Source: Kineosporia succinea (GTDB lineage: Bacteria > Actinomycetota > Actinomycetes > Actinomycetales > Kineosporiaceae). From it: DNA of 64,000 nt. Position 1 is the stretch's first letter; each line of letters starts with the position of its first letter. Positions 30,972 to 39,026 of this stretch are shown in pieces. Under the pieces are notes generated by a model. That model saw nothing but the letters and a program-made list of their open reading frames with translations. It searched no databases and was not told where the DNA came from. The position numbers and the translations under genes were made by a program. The DNA is taken from contig NZ_JAUSQZ010000001.1 in assembly GCF_030811555.1 (NCBI RefSeq), positions 5,949,241 through 6,013,240 on the forward strand. The letters are read 5' to 3'.

Positions 30972-33089
30972 TCACAGCGGGATCCCGGGTGGGAGGACGA
31001 CGTCCGGCCCCTTCGGGATCCGCGCGGCGTCCGGCACGGCCGCGCTCAGCCACGCGGGGGCGTCCGGCGCCGATTCCAGGGCCTGGACCAGTTCGGCCCG
31101 GGGCGAGGGATGCAGCTCGCCACCGTGCACGGCGCGCAGCGCGGCCCGTGTCACCACGTCGACGGTGACCGGGTCGCCGCCCGCCGCCTCCCAGGCCTGG
31201 CGGAAGACGCGGCCGATCGCGGGCGCCTGCCGGTTCAGGCGCTGGGGCTGGAAGAGCACGTCGGTCACGACGGTGGCGGCGGCCGCGGTCGCGGCGTCCG
31301 GATCGAAGCCCGGCCCGACGGCCGAGCCGAAGGCCCCGGCCGGTCGCGGGTACCGGATCGGGGTCGGGGTCAGGCAGGCCGTGGCGCCGGGGTGGGGGCG
31401 CACGATCTGCGGGCGCAGCAGCCCGGTCAGAGTCTGCACCGCGCGCTCCTGCACCTCCTCGGGCACCGGGACCGGGTCGGGGACGTCCTCACCGGCGAGT
31501 GCGTACTCGTGGTGGAGCCCGCCGATCAGGTGCCCGAGCGCGGCGCACTGGTGGCGGTGCAGCAGGTGCAGCAGGGCGAAGCGGTCTTCGCGTTCGCCGG
31601 TGGGGCGGCCCGGGGGCAGGCAGCCGGGGCCGAACGTCTGCAGGGCGGCGGCGCGGACGGTGAGCAGGCGCTCGAGGGCCTCGAAGGGGTCGGCGCCGTG
31701 GATCCAGGGGGCGGCGTCGGGGGAGCAGCTGTCGGGGGAGTGGCCGTCGTGGTCGGTCAGGTAGCGGCGCCCGGCGTCGCGTTCGGCCTGCAGCGCAGCG
31801 GCTTTGGCCTCGGGGGTGTCGTCGCCGTAGGCGTAGCGGACGGTGAAGACGTCCCAGGGGCCCAGGCCCTGCGCGTAGGTGGAGCTCAGGTCGACCCGGC
31901 CGTCGGGCGTCACCCGCAGGGCCGGGAACGGGTAGTCCATGACGGAGGGGTGCTCGTGCTGGTGGGAGGCGTAGTTGTGCATGAGGCCCAGGGCGTGGCC
32001 GATCTCGTGGGCGGCCAGCTGGCGGATCCGGGCGAGGGTCATCTGCTCGATCTGCTGCCGCCGGGCGGCTTCGTCGGCGTGGCCGTAGGGGCAGAGCAGG
32101 GCCTCGCCGAGTGCGGTGAGCTGCTGCACGCGCTGAGATCCCAGGCGCACGTTGCCTTTGACGATCCGGCCGGTGCGCGGGTCGCACAGGGCTGCGCCCA
32201 TCGACCAGCCGCGGCCGGTGCGGTGCACCCACCACACGGCGTTCGTGCCGACGGCCGCCGGGTCGCTCTCGCGCGGGCGCACCTCGACCCGGTAGGTGTC
32301 CGGGAGCCCGGCGGCCTCGAAACCGGTTGCCCACCAGCGTCCTCCCTCGAGCACGGCGTCCCGGTAGGGCTGGGGGATGTCGGGGTCGACCGAGAAGACG
32401 ATCGGCTCACGGGTCGCGAAGCGGGGGTGCACGCCGGCGAACGGGGGACGACGGGGGTCGGTGTCCGTGTCGGTGCGCATCTTGCCGTACCCGCCGGCGG
32501 CCGGGTGGAAGGGCAGGACGGGGAAGGGATCGTCGGTCAGCGGGGTCAGGGACAGGCGCTGGCGCACCGTGACAGCACCCGGGTCGGGCGCGACCTCGCT
32601 GATGGCGTCGCCGCTGAAACCGGTGAAGGTGAGCAGGGACTCGATCTCGACGCCGTGTTCGTGCGTGTGGCTGGGGCCCGGGTCGACGAGGGAGCGGGAC
32701 GGGTCGACGGTGGGTTCCCCGGCCGAGGAGAAGCTGGCCCAGCGGCGGACCTCGACCAGGTCGCGGCAGGCCAGGGCGGTGATGTCGACGGTCACGGTGC
32801 CGTCGGTGCTCGCTACCGGGTCGAGCACCGCGAGCATCGACCGGGCGAACGACCCGGCCCCGTCGCGACGGCCGGTGCCGGAACCGAAATGGGTGTTCAG
32901 CTCGGTCAGGGTGATCCGGGTGCCGACCGGCTCGAAGCGCCAGTGGCGGACCTGGCCGGGCTGGCCGCGGTCGAGGTTGATCCGGCTGGAGCCGACGCCG
33001 GAGGTGAGCATGGTCAGGGCCAGGACGTCGATGCCGGCGCGAGGCAGGGTGAGAAGGGCCTGGGTGCCGGTGGTCTCGAGGCTGATCAT
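30972..33089 (-). CDS. Zinc-dependent metalloprotease homologue (DUF5117/DUF4953 type)
   Basis: A 705-residue metzincin-like protein. HEIGHALGLMHN at residues 361-372 is the HExxHxxGxxH zinc site and SVMDYP at 382-387 the Met-turn, both standard for the DUF4953 family. The N-terminal 230 residues form a beta-rich domain (WRFEPVGTRITLTELNTHF and following) as in DUF5117/5118. Remarkably, no signal peptide is seen: the frame begins MISLETTGTQALLTLPRAG, whereas relatives are usually exported. The start overlaps the PatB-like gene (ATGA), the third gene of a coupled operon with a PAS-HTH regulator. Cytoplasmic action on an imported peptide is one reading. Confidence 0.82.
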   Translation of the reverse strand: MISLETTGTQALLTLPRAGIDVLALTMLTSGVGSSRINLDRGQPGQVRHWRFEPVGTRITLTELNTHFGSGTGRRDGAGSFARSMLAVLDPVASTDGTVTVDITALACRDLVEVRRWASFSSAGEPTVDPSRSLVDPGPSHTHEHGVEIESLLTFTGFSGDAISEVAPDPGAVTVRQRLSLTPLTDDPFPVLPFHPAAGGYGKMRTDTDTDPRRPPFAGVHPRFATREPIVFSVDPDIPQPYRDAVLEGGRWWATGFEAAGLPDTYRVEVRPRESDPAAVGTNAVWWVHRTGRGWSMGAALCDPRTGRIVKGNVRLGSQRVQQLTALGEALLCPYGHADEAARRQQIEQMTLARIRQLAAHEIGHALGLMHNYASHQHEHPSVMDYPFPALRVTPDGRVDLSSTYAQGLGPWDVFTVRYAYGDDTPEAKAAALQAERDAGRRYLTDHDGHSPDSCSPDAAPWIHGADPFEALERLLTVRAAALQTFGPGCLPPGRPTGEREDRFALLHLLHRHQCAALGHLIGGLHHEYALAGEDVPDPVPVPEEVQERAVQTLTGLLRPQIVRPHPGATACLTPTPIRYPRPAGAFGSAVGPGFDPDAATAAAATVVTDVLFQPQRLNRQAPAIGRVFRQAWEAAGGDPVTVDVVTRAALRAVHGGELHPSPRAELVQALESAPDAPAWLSAAVPDAARIPKGPDVVLPPGIPL

Positions 33090-34246
33090 CCGGCGGCCGC
33101 GATGATCCGGTCGAGGATGACGTCGATGATCTGGCGCGGGGTGGCGAAGTTGATCCGGACCCAGCCCTCGAAGCCGTCCCCGGCCAGGGCTCCGTCGGTG
33201 ACGCTGACGCCCGCGCGTTCTTGCAGCATGGCGGCGGTGCCGGCGCCGAGACCGGCGTACCCGAGGTCGATCCAGACGAAGTAGGTGGACTCGGGGACGG
33301 CGAGGCGGGCCTGGGGCAGGGTTGCCTGCAGGCGGGAGACGACGTGGGTGCGGTTGGCGTCGAGGTAGGCGACGACCTGCTCGAGCCAGCGGCCGCCGGC
33401 GGAGTACGCGGCGGTGCTGGCGATCATGCCCAGGGTGCTGGCGCCGTACTTCGCGTGGGTGCCGAGGCTTTCGTAGTGGTCGGCGTCGGCCTGGTTGCTG
33501 AAGACGATCTGGGCGGCCTTGAGACCGGCCAGGTTCCAGCCCTTGGCGGCCGAGATCGCCGAGACGGTGTGGGACGCGGCGGCCGGGCTCACCGAGGCGT
33601 ACGGGGTGACGGGGTGGCCGGGGTAGGTGACGGGTGCGTGGATCAGGTCGGCGAAGACCCGGGCCCCGTGCCGTTCGACCACCTCGGCGACGGACGCGTG
33701 CTCGGCTGCGGTGTAGACGGTTCCGGTCGGGTTGTGCGGGTCGCAGATCACGACCAGCCCGGCGCCTCCGGCCAGCGCGGCGTCGAGGTCGTCGGGGTCG
33801 AGCACCCAGCGGCCGCCGGACTCGCGCATCGGTACCTGGACGACCTGGCGGCCCATCTCCGGCGGGATCGTCAGGAACGGCGCGTAGCAGGGGGTCGGCA
33901 CGATCACGGCGCTGCCGGGGGCGGTGAAGTGCTCGATGGTGAGCTCGAAGGCCTTGAGCACGTCGGACAGCTGCCGGATGTGCGCGGGCGGCACCTCCCA
34001 GTTCAGGCGGCGCTGCATCCAGGTGGAGCAGGACTCGGCCAGGGCTGCGGTCACGGTCGGGGGCAGGTAGCCGAAATGGTGTGTGTCGACGGCCTTGTGG
34101 AGGGCCTGCATGATGGGCGGGGCGCAGCCGAAGTCCATCTCGGCGACCCAGGCGGGCAGGCTCTGGGGGTGGGTGGACCATTTCAGGCTGCCGAGGTCGT
34201 GCAGGTCCTGCGGGGTGAGGTCGTTCAGGTGGTCCAGGTCGATCAT
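33086..34246 (-). CDS. MalY/PatB-like PLP-dependent C-S lyase or aminotransferase
   Basis: A 386-residue fold-type I PLP enzyme. LPAWVAEMDFGCAPPIMQAL is the MalY/PatB N-terminal signature, DPHNPTGTVYTAAEH the cofactor-binding turn with Asn, and SAAKGWNLAGLKAAQ contains the Schiff-base Lys. PatB enzymes cleave cystathionine and cysteine conjugates. The gene sits between a PAS-HTH regulator and a metalloprotease with ATGA overlaps on both sides, suggesting a pathway that handles an amino acid or peptide conjugate. Confidence 0.87.
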   Translation of the reverse strand: MIDLDHLNDLTPQDLHDLGSLKWSTHPQSLPAWVAEMDFGCAPPIMQALHKAVDTHHFGYLPPTVTAALAESCSTWMQRRLNWEVPPAHIRQLSDVLKAFELTIEHFTAPGSAVIVPTPCYAPFLTIPPEMGRQVVQVPMRESGGRWVLDPDDLDAALAGGAGLVVICDPHNPTGTVYTAAEHASVAEVVERHGARVFADLIHAPVTYPGHPVTPYASVSPAAASHTVSAISAAKGWNLAGLKAAQIVFSNQADADHYESLGTHAKYGASTLGMIASTAAYSAGGRWLEQVVAYLDANRTHVVSRLQATLPQARLAVPESTYFVWIDLGYAGLGAGTAAMLQERAGVSVTDGALAGDGFEGWVRINFATPRQIIDVILDRIIAAAG

Positions 34247-35046
34247 GGAGAGGTCTCGCTCGTCTCGTGGGGGGAGGAGCCGGAGGGGGCACCGGCGCGG
34301 GAGTCGATCTCGTTCAGGTAGTTGTAGATGGTGAAGCGGGTGACGCCGAGGGCCGTGGCGGCCATCTCGACCGCGTCGCGGAGCATGAAGAAGCCCTTGG
34401 ACTGCAGAGTCTCGACGAACCGGAGCTTGTGCTCCTTCTTCATCCGGGGCACCGGGACCCCGGCCTCGTCGGTGGCGGCGCGCAGCAGGTGGGCCGCCAG
34501 CTCGTCGATGTCGCGGGGGAAGGACTCGGGGCTGTCGGGCCGGGGCGCGCGTTCGGGGAGGTCCGCGGGATCCGGCAGGTCCGGGGTGGTGGCGGCCAGG
34601 GCGGCCAGGGCGGGCGAGGCGATCATCGCGTCCGCGATCCGCCGCACCTCCAGCCAGGCCGAGATGTCGGTGTTGATGCACAGGGCGGCGACCGGGTGCC
34701 CGGACACGTCGCGGATGATCATCGTCGAGGACTGCATGCGGCGGCCGTCGGGCAGATGGGTCTCGTAGCCGAGCTGGTGCTCGTGGTCGCCCTCGCTGAT
34801 GCGTTCCAGCAGCAGGTCGGTGGCCGGGTCGCCGATGGAGCGGCCGGTCACGTCGCCGTGCACCGCCACGATCGAGTCGGGCAGCTTGCTCAGGTCGTGC
34901 AGCACCACCTCGCTGGAGGTGGGCAGCGCCCGGCCCAGGGGTTCGACCAGCCCGGCGAACACGGCGATCAGCCGCTCGCCGTCGACCGTGGCGCGCGGCG
35001 GCAGGTGCCGGGTGCGGGGGGTCTGGCCGTGCTCGTCGATGCTCAT
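34243..35046 (-). CDS. YheO/DauR-like PAS-HTH transcriptional regulator
   Basis: A 267-residue regulator. Residues about 20-130 match the YheO-like PAS domain (GRALPTSSEVVLHDLSKLPD, SIVAVHGDVTGRSIGDPATD, DGRRMQSSTMIIRDVSGHPV, ALCINTDIS) and residues about 205-255 the HTH_22 domain (KLRFVETLQSKGFFMLRDAV, EMAATALGVTRFTIYNYLNE). DauR, of this family, represses D-arginine catabolism. Here it leads an operon with a PLP lyase and a protease and is divergent from the peptide-importer operon, whose promoter region lies 440 bp away. Confidence 0.85.
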   Translation of the reverse strand: MSIDEHGQTPRTRHLPPRATVDGERLIAVFAGLVEPLGRALPTSSEVVLHDLSKLPDSIVAVHGDVTGRSIGDPATDLLLERISEGDHEHQLGYETHLPDGRRMQSSTMIIRDVSGHPVAALCINTDISAWLEVRRIADAMIASPALAALAATTPDLPDPADLPERAPRPDSPESFPRDIDELAAHLLRAATDEAGVPVPRMKKEHKLRFVETLQSKGFFMLRDAVEMAATALGVTRFTIYNYLNEIDSRAGAPSGSSPHETSETSP

Positions 35047-35201
35047 GCGGGTCCGCCTTCTGTGCCGGGTCGTTCGCCGTCGGGATGAATGCCGCATCCG
35101 GTGACTGATCTGCCCAAGATCGGCAGAGGTCACGCTGGCACATCACGTTCCGGCGGAAAAGCGGTGACGAAGGTGCCGCCCCGAGGCGGCGAGAGCCAGT
35201 A

Positions 35202-35395
35202 TTCAACAAGATGTTGGAAAGTCCATCCAGGACTCGTTGAATTTACACAACGAGCGGTCAACGGTCGGTGAACGCCCGACTATGTGTCCGTGATGTAAAT
35301 GCTCTGACGTGCCCTATTGACTCCACGACAGCCGTCGCCTTAGCTTCCTCTCACTCAACAAGCGGTTGAATTCAACTGCCCGCATCAACCGCTTG
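35202..35395. promoter_or_regulatory. Array of TTCAAC/GTTGAA inverted repeats
   Basis: The 442-bp divergent gap holds TTCAACA-AGA-TGTTGGA (35202-35218), CTCGTTG-N8-CAACGAG (35233-35254), and a nested element: CAAGCGGTTGA (35359-35369) with its exact complement at 35385-35395, whose left arm overlaps the palindrome GTTGAATTCAAC (35365-35376). All share the half-site TTCAAC or GTTGA. The IclR gene at 50.4 kb or the PAS-HTH regulator are candidate binders. The last element would also fold in the leader RNA. Confidence 0.6.
35317..35345 (+). promoter_or_regulatory. Promoter of the peptide-importer operon
   Basis: TTGACT (35317-35322) and TTAGCT (35340-35345) are separated by 17 bp. Transcription from about 35352 would put the nested inverted repeat at the very 5' end of a leader of roughly 137 nt. 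Confidence 0.5.
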
Positions 35396-35488
35396 TAGAT
35401 CCACTGAGCGCGAAGATTCCACAGATATTGGACATCCGAGCGGCGTGGTCCCCCAGCTTTCACCGCACCTCACGAGAGGAACCCCACG

Positions 35489-37132
35489 GTGGCTCCCACA
35501 CTTCGCACGATCGGCAGTGGCCTGACCGCCCGCCGCGCCGTGACGGCCGGCCTGGCCGTCACGGCCCTCGCCGCCCTGAGCGCCTGCGGCGGCGGAAGCA
35601 GTTCCGGCGACGGTGCTTCCGGCACCGGCGGCAGCCTCAAGGTCGCGATCGACGCCGACCCGGTCTGCCTCGACCCCGCCCAGGCGACCCTCATCGCGTC
35701 CAACGTCATCGGGCGCCAGATGGTCGACTCGCTGATCGACCAGGACCCCGACACCGGCGAGTTCACCCCCTGGCTGGCCGAGAAGTTCGAGAGCAACGAC
35801 GACGCCACCGCGTTCACGTTCACGCTCAAGAAGGGCGTGACGTTCTCGGACGGCACCCCGCTCGACGCGGCCGCGGTCAAGGCCTCGCTGGAGAGCGTCG
35901 TCGACCTGGGCGCCAAGTCGGTCTACGGCACCTCGTACCTGGCCGGCCTGAAGTCCATCGAGACCCCCGACGACTCCACGGTCGAGGTCGACTTCAAGGC
36001 CCCCAACGCGCAGTTCCTGATGGCCGCCTCCACGCCCACCCTGGGCATCGTGTCGGCCAAGACCGTCGCCGCGAGCGCCGAGGAGCGCTGCGCCGGAACG
36101 AATCTGGTCGGGTCCGGGCCGTTCACACTGGACAGCTACACGGCCAACCAGAACGTCAAGATCACCAAGCGCACCGGTTACGCCTGGCCCTCGGGTCTGG
36201 CTCAGCACAGTGGTGACGCGCTGCTGGACGACGTGACGTACCAGGTGGCCACCGAGCCGAGCGTGCGCGCCGGCAGCCTGCGCTCCAAGCAGGTCGACAT
36301 GGCCACCACGATCCAGTCGCAGGACGAGGCCATGTTCGACGGCAACGGGTTCAGCCTGCTCACGCGCATCAACCCGGGCATCGTCATCGGCATCGCGCCG
36401 AACCTGTCCGCCTCGGGCAACCCGGCCCTGAAGGACGAGCAGGTCCGCAAGGCGATCCAGCTGGCGATCGACCGCAAGGGCATCACCGAGTCGGTGCTCA
36501 CGCCCTCGTACGGCGTGGCCAAGAGCCTGCTCGGCGAGACCACACCGGGTTTCACCGACGAGTCGTCGCTGCTGACCTTCGACGAGGCGCAGGCCAATTC
36601 GATCCTGGACGCGGCGGGCTGGGTCAAGGGCTCGGACGGCATTCGCGAGAAGGACGGCAAGAAGCTCAGTCTCACGGTGGCGTACTTCTACCAGACCAAC
36701 GTGGTGGAGTACACGCAGCAGCTGCTGCGCAAGGTGGGCGTGGACCTGGTGCTCAAGGAGATGACCGCCGCGCAGTACGCCTCCGAGTACCTCACGGGCA
36801 AGTACGACTTCATCTCGACCTCGGTGTCGCGGCCCGACCCGGACATCCTGCGGGCGATGTACTCCTCGGAGGCCACGAACTTCACCTTCACCGAGGCCAG
36901 TGACCCGGTGCAGAAGGAGCTGGCGCCGCTGTTCACGGAGATCGGCTCGACCACCGACACCGACAAGCGGGCTGCCGCGGCCGCCGAGGTGCAGAAGATC
37001 CTGCTGGAGAACAACTGGGTCTACCCGATGAGCCAGCTCACCCAGGTGATCGGGGTCTCCGACGCGGTGCAGGGCGTGCGCTACGACGCGGCCTCCCGCT
37101 TCGTCCTGTACGACGCCTCGATGACGAGCTGA
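35489..37132 (+). CDS. ABC transporter substrate-binding lipoprotein (SBP family 5)
   Basis: A 547-residue solute-binding protein from a GTG with GAGAGGA upstream. The signal TAGLAVTALAALSACGG has a lipobox LSAC, so the mature protein is lipid-anchored at about Cys33. PVCLDPAQATLIASNVIGRQ, LKKGVTFSDGTPLDAAAVKA and VRKAIQLAIDRKGITESVL are family-5 hallmarks (dipeptide, nickel or glycoside binders). It opens a long co-directional run with matching permeases and ATPase. The catabolic genes downstream suggest that it binds an amide-linked or aromatic substrate rather than ordinary dipeptides. Confidence 0.93.
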   Translation: MAPTLRTIGSGLTARRAVTAGLAVTALAALSACGGGSSSGDGASGTGGSLKVAIDADPVCLDPAQATLIASNVIGRQMVDSLIDQDPDTGEFTPWLAEKFESNDDATAFTFTLKKGVTFSDGTPLDAAAVKASLESVVDLGAKSVYGTSYLAGLKSIETPDDSTVEVDFKAPNAQFLMAASTPTLGIVSAKTVAASAEERCAGTNLVGSGPFTLDSYTANQNVKITKRTGYAWPSGLAQHSGDALLDDVTYQVATEPSVRAGSLRSKQVDMATTIQSQDEAMFDGNGFSLLTRINPGIVIGIAPNLSASGNPALKDEQVRKAIQLAIDRKGITESVLTPSYGVAKSLLGETTPGFTDESSLLTFDEAQANSILDAAGWVKGSDGIREKDGKKLSLTVAYFYQTNVVEYTQQLLRKVGVDLVLKEMTAAQYASEYLTGKYDFISTSVSRPDPDILRAMYSSEATNFTFTEASDPVQKELAPLFTEIGSTTDTDKRAAAAAEVQKILLENNWVYPMSQLTQVIGVSDAVQGVRYDAASRFVLYDASMTS

Positions 37133-37185
37133 CGAGCGGCCCGGCAGATGAAGACCACCCAGCACAGGAAATCCTGGAGCAGCAG

Positions 37186-38130
37186 ATGATCCGATATCTC
37201 GGCCGGCGGGCCCTGCACGCCGTCCTGGTCATGTGGGCCGCGTTCACGGTCTCGTTCCTGATCCTCTTCATCGTGCCGGGCGACCCGGTCAGCGCCATGC
37301 TCGGCCCGGAGGCCCTGGCCTCCACCACCCCGGAACAGCTGGACGCTCTCCGGGCCGAGTTCGGCACCGACAAGCCGGTCGTCGTGCAGTACGGGGTGCA
37401 GCTGCTGCACCTGGTGCAGTTCAACCTGGGCCAGTCGTTCCGCACCGGCCAGCCCGTCGCCCAGATGATCGGTGACGCGATCCCCTCGACGCTCGTCCTC
37501 GCGTCCTCCGCCCTGGTCCTCGCCCTGATCCTGGGCATCTCGGTGGCCGTGGCCGCGAACTTCACCCGCCGGCCCTGGCTGAAGGCGCTGCTGCTGAGCC
37601 TGCCCCCGATCGCGGTCTCCATGCCCACCTTCTGGGTCGGCCTGATGCTGCTGCAGTTCGTCTCGTTCCGTGCCGGTCTGCTGCCGGCCGTGGGCGGTGA
37701 GGGCATCCAGGGCCTGATCCTGCCGGCCGTGACCCTGGCCGTCCCCACCTCCGCGGTCATCGCGCAGGTCCTGGCCCGGAGCCTGGAGACCACGCTGGCC
37801 GAGCCCTACGTCGAGGTGATCCGGGCCAAGGGCGCCGGGCGGGCCCGCATCCACTTCGGTCACGCCCTGCGCAACGCGGCCATCCCGGCGCTGACCGTCA
37901 CCGGCGTCCTGGTCGCCACCATGTTCGGCGGATCGGTGCTCGTGGAGACCGTTTTCGCCCGCAACGGGCTGGGCCAGACCGCCGCCACCGCGGTGTCCAA
38001 CCAGGACATCCCCGTGGTGCAGGGCGTGGTGCTGGTGACCGCCGCGATCTTCGTGGTCTCCAGCCTGGTCGTCGACCTGATCTACCCCCTGATCGACCCC
38101 CGGATCCGACTGAATGCGGCGATGTCATGA
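37186..38130 (+). CDS. ABC permease, DppB family
   Basis: A 314-residue permease with six helices. The N-terminus MIRYLGRRALHAVLVMWAAF and FLILFIVPGDPVSAMLG are the DppB start; the EAA loop reads EPYVEVIRAKGAGRARIHFG followed by HALRNAAIPALTV. It lies 53 bp after the binding protein and overlaps the next permease (ATGA). Confidence 0.93.
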   Translation: MIRYLGRRALHAVLVMWAAFTVSFLILFIVPGDPVSAMLGPEALASTTPEQLDALRAEFGTDKPVVVQYGVQLLHLVQFNLGQSFRTGQPVAQMIGDAIPSTLVLASSALVLALILGISVAVAANFTRRPWLKALLLSLPPIAVSMPTFWVGLMLLQFVSFRAGLLPAVGGEGIQGLILPAVTLAVPTSAVIAQVLARSLETTLAEPYVEVIRAKGAGRARIHFGHALRNAAIPALTVTGVLVATMFGGSVLVETVFARNGLGQTAATAVSNQDIPVVQGVVLVTAAIFVVSSLVVDLIYPLIDPRIRLNAAMS

Positions 38131-39026
38131 CCGTGAACATCCAGGGCCCCCAGCCGACCGAGGTCGCGCTCAACCCCGGCCTCCCCGACAAGCCCCTGAA
38201 GAAGCGCCGTTCCCTGCTCGGAGGCGTCCTGCGTCACGGCGGTCTGGTGCTCTCCAGCCTCGTGCTGCTCCTGGTTCTCCTGTGGGCGGTCGTCCCGGGC
38301 CTGTTCACCGACGCCGATCCCCTCGTGGGTGACGGCAAGGACCGCTTCCTGCCCCCGTCCGGCGATCACCTCTTCGGCACCGACCAGTTCGGCCGCGACG
38401 TGTTCGCCCGGATCGTCGACGGCGCCTGGCTGTCCGTCAGCGGTGTGGTCGTCGCGGTGGCGCTGGCCCTGGTGATCGGTTCCCTGCTCGGCCTGCTGGC
38501 GGGTTTCGTCGGGGGACGCGTGGACGACGTGATCATGCGGATCTGCGACGTCATGCTCGCCATCCCCGCGATCCTGCTGTCGATGGCCGTGATCACGGCC
38601 CTGGGCGGCGGCACGATCAAGGTGGCCATCGCGGTCGGTATCGCCAGCATCGCCTCGGTCGCCCGCACCATGCGCAGCGAGGTGCTGCGGGTGCGCACCG
38701 CCGGGTACGTCGACGCCGCCCGCGCCAGTGGCGTGCGGTGGTGGGGCATCCTCGGCCGGCACGTCCTGCCCAACTCCCTGGGCCCGGTCATCGTCCTGAC
38801 CACCGTGGAGTTCGGCACCGCGCTGCTGGCCATCGCCGCCCTGAGCTTCCTCGGTTACGGCGCCACCCCGCCCACCCCGGAGTGGGGCGCCATGATCTCC
38901 GAGGGGCGTGACTACCTGGCGACCGCCTGGTGGCTCACCACCATCCCGGGTCTGCTGGTCGTGACCATCGTCCTGTCCGTCAACCGGATCGCCCGCGAGT
39001 TCGGCACCACCCGGAGGTCCCGTTGA
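38127..39026 (+). CDS. ABC permease, DppC family
   Basis: A 299-residue permease of the DppC type. The long cytoplasmic N-terminus leads to the first helix at about residues 38-60, then FGTDQFGRDVFARIVDGAWL, the conserved DppC stretch, and the EAA loop AGYVDAARASGVRWWGILGR. The C-terminus FLGYGATPPTPEWGAMISEG is also typical. ATGA overlap upstream, TTGA overlap downstream. Confidence 0.93.
   Translation: MTVNIQGPQPTEVALNPGLPDKPLKKRRSLLGGVLRHGGLVLSSLVLLLVLLWAVVPGLFTDADPLVGDGKDRFLPPSGDHLFGTDQFGRDVFARIVDGAWLSVSGVVVAVALALVIGSLLGLLAGFVGGRVDDVIMRICDVMLAIPAILLSMAVITALGGGTIKVAIAVGIASIASVARTMRSEVLRVRTAGYVDAARASGVRWWGILGRHVLPNSLGPVIVLTTVEFGTALLAIAALSFLGYGATPPTPEWGAMISEGRDYLATAWWLTTIPGLLVVTIVLSVNRIAREFGTTRRSR

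Noticed and set aside
30972-34292. 1106-residue minus-strand frame upstream of the zinc protease
   Set aside because: The first 400 residues are Arg/Pro/His-rich antisense-like sequence in the wrong frame of the PatB-like gene; the protease starts at 33089.
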